Positions 17,819-26,699 are shown, numbered from the stretch's first letter. The stretch: 64,000 nt of DNA from Streptomyces anulatus (GCF_000721175.1 NZ_JOEZ01000016.1:682001-746000), one strand, 5' to 3'. Notes: a model not told the origin generated them from the sequence alone. Made by a program: numbers and translations.

Positions 17819-18841
17819 ATGAACCTTGCCTTCATTCCCAGCCCGTCGACCGGCGTGATCGAGCTCGGCCCGATCCCGCTCCGCGGCTACGCGTTCTGCA
17901 TCATCATCGGTGTCTTCGTCGCCGTCTGGTTCGGCAACAGGCGCTGGGTCGCCCGGGGCGGCAAAGCCGGCACCGTGGCCGACGTCGCCGTCTGGGCGGT
18001 GCCCTTCGGGCTCGTCGGCGGCCGGATCTACCACGTGATCACCGACTACCAGCTGTATTTCAGCGACGGTGAGAACTGGGTCGACGCCTTCAAGATCTGG
18101 GAGGGCGGCCTCGGCATCTGGGGCGCGGTGGCCTTCGGTGCCGTCGGCGCCTGGATCGCCTGCCGCCGCCGGGGCATCCCGCTGCCCGCCTGGGCGGACG
18201 CTATGGCCCCCGCCCTCGCCATCGCGCAGGCCATCGGCCGCTGGGGCAACTGGTTCAACCAGGAGCTGTACGGCAAGCCCACCGACCTCCCCTGGGCGCT
18301 GGAGATCAGCGAGGGACCGAACCGGGTCGCCGGGACGTACCACCCGACCTTCCTGTACGAGTCGCTGTGGTGCATCGGCGTCGCGCTGCTGGTCGTCTGG
18401 GCCGACCGCCGCTTCAGGCTCGGCCACGGACGGGCGTTCGCGCTGTACGTCGCTGCCTACTGCGCGGGACGCGGCTGGATCGAGTACATGCGGGTCGACG
18501 AGGCCCACCACATCCTGGGCCTCCGCCTGAACGTGTGGACCGCGATCATCGTCTTCGTCCTCGCCGTCGCCTACATCGTGGTCTCCGCGAAGATCCGCCC
18601 GGGCCGCGAGGAGATCGTCGAGCCCGACCGGGACGCCGCCCCCGAGAAGAAGGACGGCCCCGCAGACGAGGGCGGCTCCGACGAGGGCGGCTCCGACGAG
18701 GACGGCTCCGACGAGGACGGCTCCGGGAAGGCGGACGCCCCAGAGAAGAAGGACCCGTTCACGAAGGACGAGCCGGGCGAGTCCGGCAAGGGTGCCACCG
18801 CCGACAGCACCGGATCGGCCGAAGCAGCCGAGAAGAGCTGA
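17819..18841 (+). CDS. lgt: Prolipoprotein diacylglyceryl transferase
   Basis: The 340-residue polytopic membrane enzyme adds diacylglycerol to the lipobox cysteine of prolipoproteins. It shows the essential YAFCIIIG helix start, GLVGGRIYHV and the Lgt signature GRWGNWFNQELYGKPT. About 265 residues form the catalytic core. The remaining 70 or so are a cytoplasmic acidic tail with DEGGSDEGGSDEDGSDEDGS repeats, typical of actinobacterial Lgt but not needed for catalysis. TAGCGT ten bases before the ATG is a plausible -10 box. Confidence 0.96.
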   Translation: MNLAFIPSPSTGVIELGPIPLRGYAFCIIIGVFVAVWFGNRRWVARGGKAGTVADVAVWAVPFGLVGGRIYHVITDYQLYFSDGENWVDAFKIWEGGLGIWGAVAFGAVGAWIACRRRGIPLPAWADAMAPALAIAQAIGRWGNWFNQELYGKPTDLPWALEISEGPNRVAGTYHPTFLYESLWCIGVALLVVWADRRFRLGHGRAFALYVAAYCAGRGWIEYMRVDEAHHILGLRLNVWTAIIVFVLAVAYIVVSAKIRPGREEIVEPDRDAAPEKKDGPADEGGSDEGGSDEDGSDEDGSGKADAPEKKDPFTKDEPGESGKGATADSTGSAEAAEKS

Positions 18842-18882
18842 CCGGCCGCGCCCCGGCGGGCGCTTCCACCCCGCACACCTCC

Positions 18883-18926
18883 CGCTCGCCGGGCGGGCCC
18901 GGAACCTCAGGCCCGCCCGGCGAGCG
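18883..18926. terminator. Bidirectional terminator, 17-bp perfect stem
   Basis: CGCTCGCCGGGCGGGCC (18883-18899) pairs perfectly with GGCCCGCCCGGCGAGCG (18910-18926) over a 10-nt loop. It lies between the convergent lgt and CitE-like genes. The stop codon of the minus-strand gene (18907-18909) is in the loop, so its last codons are also the terminator arm. Confidence 0.85.
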
Positions 18927-19773
18927 CGATCGTCCGGCGGGCCGATGCCACCACCGCCGCGTCCACGAACCTCCCGTCCGGCAACGCCAGCGCCCCCGCC
19001 TCCACCGCCGAGGCCGCGACGATCTCCTCGGCCGCCTCGATCTCCCTTGCCGTCGGCCGGAACGCCCGCTCGATCACCGGCAGCTGGCGCGGATGGATCG
19101 CCGCCCGGCCCAGCATCCCGAGCGCCCGCCCCCGCCCGCACGACGCCCACAGCCCGTCCAGGTCCCGGATGTCCGGGAACACCGACTGGGCCGGCGGCGG
19201 AAGGGCCGCGGCCCGGGCCGCCACCACGATCCGGCTGCGCGGCCAGTCGAGCCCGGCGTCCTCCCGTACGCCCAGATCCGCCCGCAGATCCGCCTCGCCC
19301 AGCGCGATGCCGCGTACGGCGGGATGGGCCGAGGCGATCGAGTACGCGTGCTCGATCGCGAGCGCCGACTCCAGCAGCGGATACAGCGGAACGCCCGGGG
19401 CCACGGCCGCCACATGGTGCACCGAGACCGCATGGGTGATCTTCGGCAGCCGGAACGCGGCCAGCCCCGGCAGCGCCGCCAGCGCCCGGATGTCGTCCTC
19501 GCCGTGCACCCGGACATGGACCGGCACCGCGTCCGGGGCCGCCGTGACCTGGTCCGCGAGGAGCTCGACGGTGGCCGCCCGCGCGTACTCCTTACGGTCC
19601 GGGGCGACGGCGTCCTCCAGGTCGACGATCACCACGTCCGCCCCGCAGCCCAGCGCCTTGGCCACCACCTCCGGCCGGTCCCCGGGCACGTACAGCCAGG
19701 TCAGCGGCGGCCGGCCGGCGGGTGGCGGCGGGCCCTCCGGCAGCGGCGGGGCCGGAACGGGCCGGCCGGTCAC
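18907..19773 (-). CDS. HpcH/HpaI (CitE-like) CoA-ester lyase
   Basis: The 288-residue protein starts with GTG overlapping the CoA-transferase stop. TWLYVPGDRPEVVAKAL, VIVDLEDAVAPDRK, FRLPKITH, PLLESALAI and GEADLRADLGV are the conserved strands of the CitE/malyl-CoA lyase barrel, with the metal-binding acids in place. Such enzymes cleave or form malyl-CoA, citramalyl-CoA or similar esters. It is the last gene of a seven-gene coupled run with CaiB, ribokinase and four ADP-ribosylglycohydrolase homologues. The substrate is unknown. Confidence 0.88.
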   Translation of the reverse strand: MTGRPVPAPPLPEGPPPPAGRPPLTWLYVPGDRPEVVAKALGCGADVVIVDLEDAVAPDRKEYARAATVELLADQVTAAPDAVPVHVRVHGEDDIRALAALPGLAAFRLPKITHAVSVHHVAAVAPGVPLYPLLESALAIEHAYSIASAHPAVRGIALGEADLRADLGVREDAGLDWPRSRIVVAARAAALPPPAQSVFPDIRDLDGLWASCGRGRALGMLGRAAIHPRQLPVIERAFRPTAREIEAAEEIVAASAVEAGALALPDGRFVDAAVVASARRTIALAGRA

Positions 19774-20969
19774 AGCGCCCCCTGGTCCCGCAGCGCCGCG
19801 ATCCGCGTCTTTGAGAGGCCGAGCCCGGCCAGGATCTCCTCGGTGTCCGCGCCGTGCGGGCGGCCCGCCCACCGGATCCCGCCGGGGGTCTCCGAGAGCC
19901 GGAAGAGGACGTTCTGCATCCGCAGCGGCCCCAGCTCCGGATCGTCGACCTCGGTGATCGTGTCCAGCGCCCGGTACTGCGGGTCCTCCATCACCTCCCG
20001 TACGTCATGGATCGGCGCGACGGCCGCCTCCGCCTTCTCGAAGCCGTCTCGCACCTCCTCGCGGCTGTGGCGGGAGATCCAGTGGCCGACGGCCCCGTCC
20101 AGCTCCTCGGTGTGCTCGGCCCGGGTGGTGCCCGCGCCGAACCACGGCTCGTCGATCAGGTCCGGACGGCCGACCAGCCGCATCACCCGCTCGGCGACGG
20201 ACTGGGCGGAGGCGGAGACCGCGACCCAGTGACCGTCGGCGGTGCGGTAGGTGTTGCGCGGGGCGTTGTTGCGGGAGCGGTTGCCGGTGCGCGGCTGGAC
20301 GTAGCCGAGCTGGTCGAACCAGAGCGGCTGCGGGCCCAGCACGGTCAGGATCGGCTCGATGATCGCCAGGTCCACCACCTGCCCCGCGCCGGTCTTCTCC
20401 CGCCCGGCGAGCGCGGCCATCACCGCGTACGCCGTCGCCAGCGCCGCGACGGAGTCCGCGAGTCCGAACGGCGGCAGCGTCGGCGGTCCGTCCGGCTCCC
20501 CGGTGATCGCGGCGAACCCGCTCATCGCCTCGGCGAGCGTCCCGAAGCCGGGGCGGTGGGCGTACGGCCCGAACTGGCCGAAGCCGGTGACCCGGGCCAG
20601 CACCAGACGCGGGTTGACGGCGTGCAGCTCCTCGGGGCCCAGGCCCCAGCGCTCCAGGGTCCCGGGCCGGAAGTTCTCGATGATCACATCGGTCTCGGCG
20701 GCCAGCCGGAGCAGCACGTCGCGGCCGCCCGGCGCGGACAGGTCGAGGGTGAGGGCGCGCTTGTTGCGGCCGAGCAGCTTCCACCACAGGCCGACCCCGT
20801 CCTTGGCGGGCCCGTGCCCGCGCGAGGGATCCGGCTTACGGGGGTGCTCGACCTTGATCACGTCGGCGCCGAAGTCCCCGAGCATGGTGGCGGCGAGCGG
20901 TCCGGCGAAGAGGGTGGCCAGGTCGATGACCTTCAGCCCGGTGAGGGGTCCTGCTCCGGTCGTACTCAT
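19770..20969 (-). CDS. CaiB/BaiF class III CoA-transferase
   Basis: The 399-residue protein shows LTGLKVIDLATLFAGPLAAT, GADVIKVEHP, NKRALTLDL and IIENFRPGTLERWGLG, the standard family III CoA-transferase pattern. The catalytic aspartate is Asp172 in GLADSVAAL. These enzymes move CoA between carboxylic acids through an aspartyl anhydride. Paired with the CitE-like lyase, the likely role is to activate a dicarboxylic or hydroxy acid that the lyase then cleaves. The start overlaps the ribokinase stop by 4 nt. Confidence 0.92.
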   Translation of the reverse strand: MSTTGAGPLTGLKVIDLATLFAGPLAATMLGDFGADVIKVEHPRKPDPSRGHGPAKDGVGLWWKLLGRNKRALTLDLSAPGGRDVLLRLAAETDVIIENFRPGTLERWGLGPEELHAVNPRLVLARVTGFGQFGPYAHRPGFGTLAEAMSGFAAITGEPDGPPTLPPFGLADSVAALATAYAVMAALAGREKTGAGQVVDLAIIEPILTVLGPQPLWFDQLGYVQPRTGNRSRNNAPRNTYRTADGHWVAVSASAQSVAERVMRLVGRPDLIDEPWFGAGTTRAEHTEELDGAVGHWISRHSREEVRDGFEKAEAAVAPIHDVREVMEDPQYRALDTITEVDDPELGPLRMQNVLFRLSETPGGIRWAGRPHGADTEEILAGLGLSKTRIAALRDQGAL

Positions 20970-21856
20970 ACGGCATCGGCCTCGATCTCGCTGCGGTACG
21001 GCATGGACGTGGACGCGCCCGGCTTCTGGACACAGAGCGCGGCGGCCGAGGAGGCGAACGCCAGCGCCTTCGCCACGGGCCGCCCTTCCCCGAGCGCCAC
21101 GGCCAGCGCCCCCACGAAGGTGTCCCCGGCCCCGGTCGTGTCGACGGCGTTCACCGCGGGGGCCTCGAAGAGCACCGGCTCGCCGCCCCGGGCCGCGTAC
21201 AGGGACCCCTTCGCACCGAGCGTGATGATCACCTCGGGCACCTGGCGCAGCAGGATCTGCGCCGCCGCGTGCGGTTCGGCCTGCCCGGACAGCTCGGCTG
21301 CCTCGTGCTCGTTGGGGACCAACAGGTCGATGTGGTCGAGGAGTTCATCGGGGAGGGGTTGTACGGGGGAGGGGGTGAGGATGGTCCGTACGCCCTGGGC
21401 CCGGGCCGCGCGGGCGCCCTCCACGACGGCGGAGAGCGGGAGTTCGAGCTGCATCAGCAGCAGGTCGGCGGCGGCGATCGCCGCAATCTCCCCGGGCCCG
21501 AGCGCGGTCACGACGCCGTTGGCGCCGGGGATCACCACGATCGCGTTGGACCCGGTGTCGTCCACCACGATGTGCGCGGTGCCGCTGGGGCCCTCGGCAG
21601 TGTGCAGCAGGTCGGTGTCCACCCCGGCGTGTTCGAGGCCGTCGCGCAGCCGTGCGCCGTACGCGTCGTCGCCGACCGCGCCGATCATCGTCACCGCGCC
21701 GCCCGCGCGGGCGGCGGCGACGGCCTGGTTGGCGCCCTTGCCGCCGGGGATCGTGCGGAACTCCCGTCCGGTGACGGTCTCGCCGCCGCCGGGGGCGCGG
21801 GCCGTGTAGGCGACGAGGTCCATATTGGTGCTGCCGAGCACCGCGATGCGGGTCAT
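20966..21856 (-). CDS. rbsK: Ribokinase
   Basis: The 296-residue PfkB-family kinase has the N-terminal GSTNMDLV and GGKGANQAVAAARAGG motifs and the C-terminal DTTGAGDTFVGAL, with catalytic base Asp245. This matches ribokinase, which makes ribose 5-phosphate from ribose and ATP. No ribose transporter or LacI regulator is nearby. The gene is instead coupled to ADP-ribosylglycohydrolase homologues, whose reactions release ribose-containing products, so ribose from nucleotide or ADP-ribose turnover is a likely substrate source. Overlaps are 4 nt on both sides. Confidence 0.88.
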   Translation of the reverse strand: MTRIAVLGSTNMDLVAYTARAPGGGETVTGREFRTIPGGKGANQAVAAARAGGAVTMIGAVGDDAYGARLRDGLEHAGVDTDLLHTAEGPSGTAHIVVDDTGSNAIVVIPGANGVVTALGPGEIAAIAAADLLLMQLELPLSAVVEGARAARAQGVRTILTPSPVQPLPDELLDHIDLLVPNEHEAAELSGQAEPHAAAQILLRQVPEVIITLGAKGSLYAARGGEPVLFEAPAVNAVDTTGAGDTFVGALAVALGEGRPVAKALAFASSAAALCVQKPGASTSMPYRSEIEADAV

Positions 21857-23220
21857 GGGTGCAGAGCCTCCTGATGGGTCAGTGCGGCGAGGGTGTCGAA
21901 CCCGGTCCGGTCGAAGCCGGGTACGGAGGTGGCGAGCCGGTTCTTCAGCGGGGCCGTCCAGTGCTCGGGCAGGGCGTCCGGCCCGCCGGAAAGGAGTCCG
22001 GCCAGTGACCCGGCGGTCGCCCCGTTGGAGTCGGTGTCCCAGCCCCCGGAGACCGCGCGGCCGATGGACCGGGTGAAGTCGCCGTCGGCGTGGGTGAGGG
22101 CGGCGGCCAGCAGCGCGGCGTTGGGCAGGACGTGCACCCAGTGGTGGGTGTCCGCGTAGACGGCGTGCAGCCGGTCCACGACGACGTCGAAGTCCCCTTC
22201 CGTACGGGCCGCCTCGATGCCGAGGCGGACCGCGCGCGCGTACCGCGAGTGTGGCGGCACCACCCGCAGCCCGGCCGCCAGACAGCCGTGCACATCGCTC
22301 TCACCCTCGGCCGCGACGGCGAGTGCGGCGGCGGTGAACATCGCGCCGTACACCCCGTTGCCGGTGTGGGTGAGGACCGCGTCGCGGTGGGCCTGGGCGG
22401 CGGCCCCGGCCGGGTCGCCGGGGTGGGTCCAGCCGTGCACGTCCGCCCGGATCTGGGCGCCGATCCACTCCCGGAACGGGTTGCGGAGGCGGGCGGTCTG
22501 CGGGGGTTCGACGCCGGCGAGGAGGTTGCCGTACGCGATGCGCTCGGCGGTGAAGGCGCGTCCGGCGGGCAGCTCGTCCAGCCAGAGCCGGGCCAGGTCG
22601 GCGGTGGTGAAGGAGCGCCCGTGCCGTTGGAGCAACAGCAGGGTGAGGAGAAGGTGGTTGAGGTCGTCGTCCTCGGGCATGCCGTCGATGTTCTCGGCCA
22701 GGGACGTGGGGGCCGAGCGGCGGTTCCAGGGGTGGGCGGCCAGCAGCCCGGGGGGCACGCCGCGTGCGGTGAACCAGGTGGTGGGGGGCCAGTTGCCGGT
22801 GGCGCGGGCCAGGGCGCGGATGCCGGTCAGCGGCAGCTTCTCGACCGGCTTTCCGAGCAGGCAGCCCGCCGCCCGGCCCAGCCAGGCCGCGTGCAGCCGG
22901 TCCCGGCCGACGGCGGGCGTGGCGTCCACCGGGCCTGGCCAGTGGGGGCAAGCGGCCACGATCTCGTCCAGGGCGGTCGGCTCGTCGGCGGCCAACGGCG
23001 ACTCAAGCAGGGCGAGTTCGTCGAGGAGTTGCCCGGCAAGCTCGCGCAGTCGCGGCGGCGCGGGCGGCTCGGACGCTCCCGCACGGTCCGGGGCGGGGGA
23101 GCCCCCGGCCGCGTACCACCGCTCCTCGATCTCGCGGGCGTCCCGGCCGTCCTGCGCGGCCTGCCGCAGCTCGTGCCCGACCAGGTCCTCGGGCTGCACC
23201 CAGGTGAGGCGGACGTTCAC
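21853..23220 (-). CDS. ADP-ribosylglycohydrolase-family protein 1
   Basis: At 455 residues this is the longest of four tandem homologues. It has an extra N-terminal region of about 105 residues before AAWLGRAAGCLLGKPVEK. The first metal motif is PEDDDLNH (Glu183-Asp186), where TDDT is usual. The second is GGWDTDSNGATAG (Asp395, Asp397, Ser398), the full ligand set. The family removes ADP-ribose from proteins or hydrolyses related N- or O-glycosidic bonds with two Mg ions. It starts 4 nt inside the upstream homologue. Substrate unknown. Confidence 0.88.
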   Translation of the reverse strand: MNVRLTWVQPEDLVGHELRQAAQDGRDAREIEERWYAAGGSPAPDRAGASEPPAPPRLRELAGQLLDELALLESPLAADEPTALDEIVAACPHWPGPVDATPAVGRDRLHAAWLGRAAGCLLGKPVEKLPLTGIRALARATGNWPPTTWFTARGVPPGLLAAHPWNRRSAPTSLAENIDGMPEDDDLNHLLLTLLLLQRHGRSFTTADLARLWLDELPAGRAFTAERIAYGNLLAGVEPPQTARLRNPFREWIGAQIRADVHGWTHPGDPAGAAAQAHRDAVLTHTGNGVYGAMFTAAALAVAAEGESDVHGCLAAGLRVVPPHSRYARAVRLGIEAARTEGDFDVVVDRLHAVYADTHHWVHVLPNAALLAAALTHADGDFTRSIGRAVSGGWDTDSNGATAGSLAGLLSGGPDALPEHWTAPLKNRLATSVPGFDRTGFDTLAALTHQEALHP

Positions 23221-24422
23221 CGCGCACCGGCCAGCGCGGTGAACGCGGTCTCGTGGGCCCGGCGGCGCTCCAGATCCCGGGCGAAGACCTCACGGGCCAC
23301 CTGCGCCAGGGTCCGGGCCGGGGCGTCCAGGTCCAGCCGGCTCGCCTCCGCCACCGTGGACGCCCAGTCGGCCGGGACCTCGCCGCCGAGCGAGCCCACG
23401 ATCGCCCCGCTCATCGTCGCGATGGAGTCGCAGTCCCGCCCGTAGTTCACCGAGCCGAGCACCGTACGCCGGTAGTCGCCGCCCCCGACCAGCAACATCC
23501 CCAGCGCGATGGGGAGCTCCTCGATGGCGTGCAGCCGGGAGGGGCGGCGGGCGCCGAGCGAGGGGCTCCGGTAGTCGGGGCCGACCGTGTCGAAGGGCTC
23601 CACCGCCGCCCGCAGCGGGCCGAGCGCGGACTCGAAGTCGTCGTGGTGCGCCGCCACTTCGCAGACCGCCTCGATGGCGGAGCGGGTGCCGTCCTTCGCC
23701 AGGGCGAGCGCGGCGTCGATCACGGTGCCGGGGGTGGCGCCGGGGTGGCAGGCGGCGGCGACGGCGGCCGCGAAGACCCCGGCGGCCTCCCGCCCGTAGG
23801 AGGACTGGTGGGGCGCCGCGACCTCCAGCGCCTCGGCGTACGCGGCCTCCGGGTGGCCGGCGTTGACCAGGCCGACCGGGGCCATGTACATCGCCGCCCC
23901 GCAGTTGACGATGTTGCCCGCACCGGCCTCGCGCGGGTCGACGTGCCCGTAGTGCAGCCGGGCCACGATCCACTTCTCCGCCAGGAAGATCCGCTGGAGC
24001 GGCAGCGCCTCGGCCTCCAGCTCCGGGATCCAGCGGGGGGAGAGCAGATCCGGTACGAGGTGGTCGGCGACGGCGTACGCGTCGAGGTGGTCGCGGACCC
24101 GGTCGTAGACGCGGATCAGCGCGTGCGTCATCAGGGTGTCGTCGGTGACGTGCCCGTCGCCCTTGTGGTAGGGCGCGATGGGGCGTGCGGTGCGCCAGTC
24201 CTCGCCGTACCAGGGGCCGACGATCCCGGTCACCCGGCCGCCGTGGCGCTCGGCGATCTGCTCGGGGGTCCAGCCCTCGACCGGGCCGCCGAGCGCGTCG
24301 CCGACGGCGGCTCCGGCGAGGGCCCGGGTGATGCGGTCATCGAGTCCGGGCGTGCTGGGGAAGAGGGGCGGCGTCGAGAGAGAGGGTGCCGGCGTGGCCG
24401 TCGTGGGCGTCGTGGGCGTCAT
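23217..24422 (-). CDS. ADP-ribosylglycohydrolase-family protein 2
   Basis: The 401-residue protein starts AGAAVGDALGG after a low-complexity Thr/Pro N-terminus. The metal motifs are HVTDDTLM (residues 93-96) and NYGRDCDSIATM (Asp330, Asp332, Ser333), so it should be active. I chose ATG 24422 because GACAAT lies six bases upstream; GTG 24437 is also in frame. Its start overlaps the upstream homologue by 86 nt in another frame, far more than the 4-nt overlaps elsewhere in the run, and it may have its own leaderless promoter there. Confidence 0.88.
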   Translation of the reverse strand: MTPTTPTTATPAPSLSTPPLFPSTPGLDDRITRALAGAAVGDALGGPVEGWTPEQIAERHGGRVTGIVGPWYGEDWRTARPIAPYHKGDGHVTDDTLMTHALIRVYDRVRDHLDAYAVADHLVPDLLSPRWIPELEAEALPLQRIFLAEKWIVARLHYGHVDPREAGAGNIVNCGAAMYMAPVGLVNAGHPEAAYAEALEVAAPHQSSYGREAAGVFAAAVAAACHPGATPGTVIDAALALAKDGTRSAIEAVCEVAAHHDDFESALGPLRAAVEPFDTVGPDYRSPSLGARRPSRLHAIEELPIALGMLLVGGGDYRRTVLGSVNYGRDCDSIATMSGAIVGSLGGEVPADWASTVAEASRLDLDAPARTLAQVAREVFARDLERRRAHETAFTALAGAR

Positions 24423-25593
24423 GTCGGAATTGTCCACCCGGGGTGGCCGGTTCCGTGGCTGCCAGCAGCCCGGCGAGTTCGATCAGATCCGCGCCCGCGA
24501 GCCGGGGCAGCGCGCAGCCCGCCAGGGTGCGGCACGCCTCGCGCCAGCCCGCCGGTACGGCGGTGATCGAGCCGATCGCCCCGGTCAGCGCCCCGGCCAG
24601 GGCGGGCGCGGAGTCCGCGACCCGGGACAGACAGGCGGCGGCCGGGATGGCCTGGGCGATCTCGCCCCGGGCGGCGGTCGTGAGGGCCAGGGCGACCGGC
24701 ACGGTCTCCGCCGCCGCGATCCCGTAGCTGTAGACGTGGTCCACGATCTGATGTTCCAGCACCGGGACCAGGGCGAACGCCCCGGCCGGCTCGTGCGCGA
24801 ACTCCCGGGCCAGGCGGACCGCGTGCGCGGCGTTGCGGGCGATCTCGGTGCCCTCGGGGAGCTGGGCCAGGGCGGCGTTCACCACGGTGTCGACGTCCGC
24901 CCCGGCCAGGGCCGCGGCGATGGCGGCGGCCACGGCCCGGGCCCCGTGCACCCCGTCGCCGTCCTGGGTGTAGCGGGCGTCGAACTCGGCGAGAGCGGCG
25001 GCCTCCTCCGGGTCGCCCGGGTGGACCACGGCGAGCACGGCGGCCCGTACGCAGGCGGCGTCGTCGAAGTAGTGCGGGTTGTCGTGCCCGGTGGCGGGCG
25101 GCCGCAGCCCGGCGGCCAGGTTGCCGAGCCCGGCCCGCACCGAGATGCGGGCCCGCAGCGGGAGCACCGCGGCCTCGACCTCGGGGGCCCGGGCGCTGGC
25201 GGCGGCGACGGTGGCGGCGAGCGCGTTCCAGGCCCGGTCGACCGCGTCCCGCATCCGGCGGCCGGTGGTCAGGCCCACCGCGTCGTCGCCCGCCGCCAGC
25301 ACCGTACGGGCGGCGAACGCGGCCCACTCGGCGTCGTCGGACGGGCCGAGCCGCAGCGGCTCGGGCGGCTGGTTGAGGGCGATGGGCACCGGGAGCGTGG
25401 TGGTGGCGTTCTGCTCGGCGAAGGTGTCCAGCTCCCGGGTGAGCCGCCGGGTCCACTCGGGCATCCGGACCGCCCGGTGCCGGGCGGCGGGCCACCCGGC
25501 GGCGTCGCCGGAGGCGAGGCCGAGCAGCAGCCCCTCGATCCGGGCGCGGCGGGAGGGGGCTGGGGCCCCGGCCGTCCTACGCGCTGTCGTCAT
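24337..25593 (-). CDS. ADP-ribosylglycohydrolase-family protein 3, altered metal site
   Basis: The 418-residue protein starts MTTARRTAG and has GLLLGLASGDAAGWPA and GPSDDAEWAAF (Ser85-Asp87) as the first metal motif. At the second site, where homologues read RDxD(T/S), it reads SRVADSAPALAGA. The first aspartate is Val325, while Asp327 and Ser328 remain, so one metal ligand is lost. It may be a degenerate enzyme, a binding protein or one with changed chemistry. The C-terminal 29 codons overlap gene 2. The start overlaps the stop of homologue 4 by 4 nt. Confidence 0.85.
   Translation of the reverse strand: MTTARRTAGAPAPSRRARIEGLLLGLASGDAAGWPAARHRAVRMPEWTRRLTRELDTFAEQNATTTLPVPIALNQPPEPLRLGPSDDAEWAAFAARTVLAAGDDAVGLTTGRRMRDAVDRAWNALAATVAAASARAPEVEAAVLPLRARISVRAGLGNLAAGLRPPATGHDNPHYFDDAACVRAAVLAVVHPGDPEEAAALAEFDARYTQDGDGVHGARAVAAAIAAALAGADVDTVVNAALAQLPEGTEIARNAAHAVRLAREFAHEPAGAFALVPVLEHQIVDHVYSYGIAAAETVPVALALTTAARGEIAQAIPAAACLSRVADSAPALAGALTGAIGSITAVPAGWREACRTLAGCALPRLAGADLIELAGLLAATEPATPGGQFRHDAHDAHDGHAGTLSLDAAPLPQHARTR
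24429..24434 (-). promoter_or_regulatory. -10 box GACAAT inside upstream gene
   Basis: On the minus strand GACAAT is followed by TCCGAC and then the ATG at 24422. The box lies inside the coding sequence of homologue 3 and could fire a separate leaderless message for homologue 2 and the genes behind it. Confidence 0.4.
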
Positions 25594-26699
25594 CGCTGCT
25601 CCTCCCGCACGGGCTCGAAGGAAGCCGCCACCGACGCCATGTTCCGCACGGCCGAGGGTTCGCGACCGCCGCCCCGCTCCTGCGCGCTCCCGGCCGGCCC
25701 GGCCGCCCCGGCCACTCCCGGGTCGTCCGGCGTCAGCAGTTCCGCGATGTCCAGCACGTGGTAGCCGCGCATCGAGGGCAGGCAGCTGCCCCGGACCGGG
25801 CCGATCGCGCCCGCCCAGCCCGGCGGGATGGCACTCTCCCCGTTCAGCGCCCCGGCCAGCGCGCCCGCCACCGCCGCCGTCGTGTCCGCGTCGCGGCCCA
25901 TGTTGACCGCCGTGAGCACCGCCGTCCGGAAGTCCCCGCGCGCCGCCGTGAACGCCCCGAACGCCAGGCCCACCGCCTCCGGCGCGAGGTCCGTCCACGG
26001 GTAGCCGGCGATCACCACCGCCGAGCGCACCGCCCGCTCCATCGTGAGCCGGTCGGGGTAGGGCCGCTGGGCCGCCGCCACCGCCCGGCGCAGCGACCGG
26101 GCGGTCCAGGAGTCCATCGGGACCACCGAGAGCGCGGCCGCGATCACCGAGGCGAGGCCCGAGCCGACCATGGCCGCCGCGACCCCGGCCGCCACCGCCT
26201 GGCCCCCGTAGATCCCCTCGCCCTCGTGGCTGACCCGCCCGTCCACCGCGACCAGCCGGGCCGCCTCGGCGGGGCGGCCCGCCGCGAACACCCCGAAGGG
26301 GGCCGCCCGCATCGCGAGCCCGTCGCTCCAGGCGTGCCGGTGCTGGGCCGAGATGGGTGCCGCCAGGCCCCGGCGCAGATTCTCCAGGGTGCCGCGCTCG
26401 CTGAACCCGGCCCCCCGGAACGGGCCCTCGTCCAGATCGGCGATCCAGTGGTGCCAGGCCCGCTCCACGTGGGAGACGTCGAGCGCGGAGCCGTGCCGGG
26501 CCAGCAGCAGCCCGGAGAAGATCGCGTACTCCGTGTCGTCGGTGCCCGCCGGATCATCGCTCACGAAGCCCTCGATCCGCCCCCAGCGGCGGCGGATCTC
26601 GGAGGGCCGCAGGTTCTCCGCGGGAGCGCCGAGCGCGTCCCCGACCGCCAGTCCCAGCAGCGCACCCCTGGCCCGGTCATTGCCGACGGCCGTGTCCAT
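25590..26699 (-). CDS. ADP-ribosylglycohydrolase-family protein 4
   Basis: This 369-residue protein is the first gene of the run. RGALLGLAVGDALGAPAE, GTDDTEYAI (residues 52-60) and NMGRDADTTAAVAGA (Asp270, Asp272, Thr273) give a complete binuclear metal site of the DraG/ARH type. The ATG follows GGAAGGG at suitable spacing. Upstream on this strand the frame continues into a Ser/Asp repeat encoded by degenerate hexamers but has no better start. The Gly/Ala-rich C-terminus is probably disordered. It shares the upstream region with the divergent VIT-type transporter. Confidence 0.9.
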   Translation of the reverse strand: MDTAVGNDRARGALLGLAVGDALGAPAENLRPSEIRRRWGRIEGFVSDDPAGTDDTEYAIFSGLLLARHGSALDVSHVERAWHHWIADLDEGPFRGAGFSERGTLENLRRGLAAPISAQHRHAWSDGLAMRAAPFGVFAAGRPAEAARLVAVDGRVSHEGEGIYGGQAVAAGVAAAMVGSGLASVIAAALSVVPMDSWTARSLRRAVAAAQRPYPDRLTMERAVRSAVVIAGYPWTDLAPEAVGLAFGAFTAARGDFRTAVLTAVNMGRDADTTAAVAGALAGALNGESAIPPGWAGAIGPVRGSCLPSMRGYHVLDIAELLTPDDPGVAGAAGPAGSAQERGGGREPSAVRNMASVAASFEPVREEQR

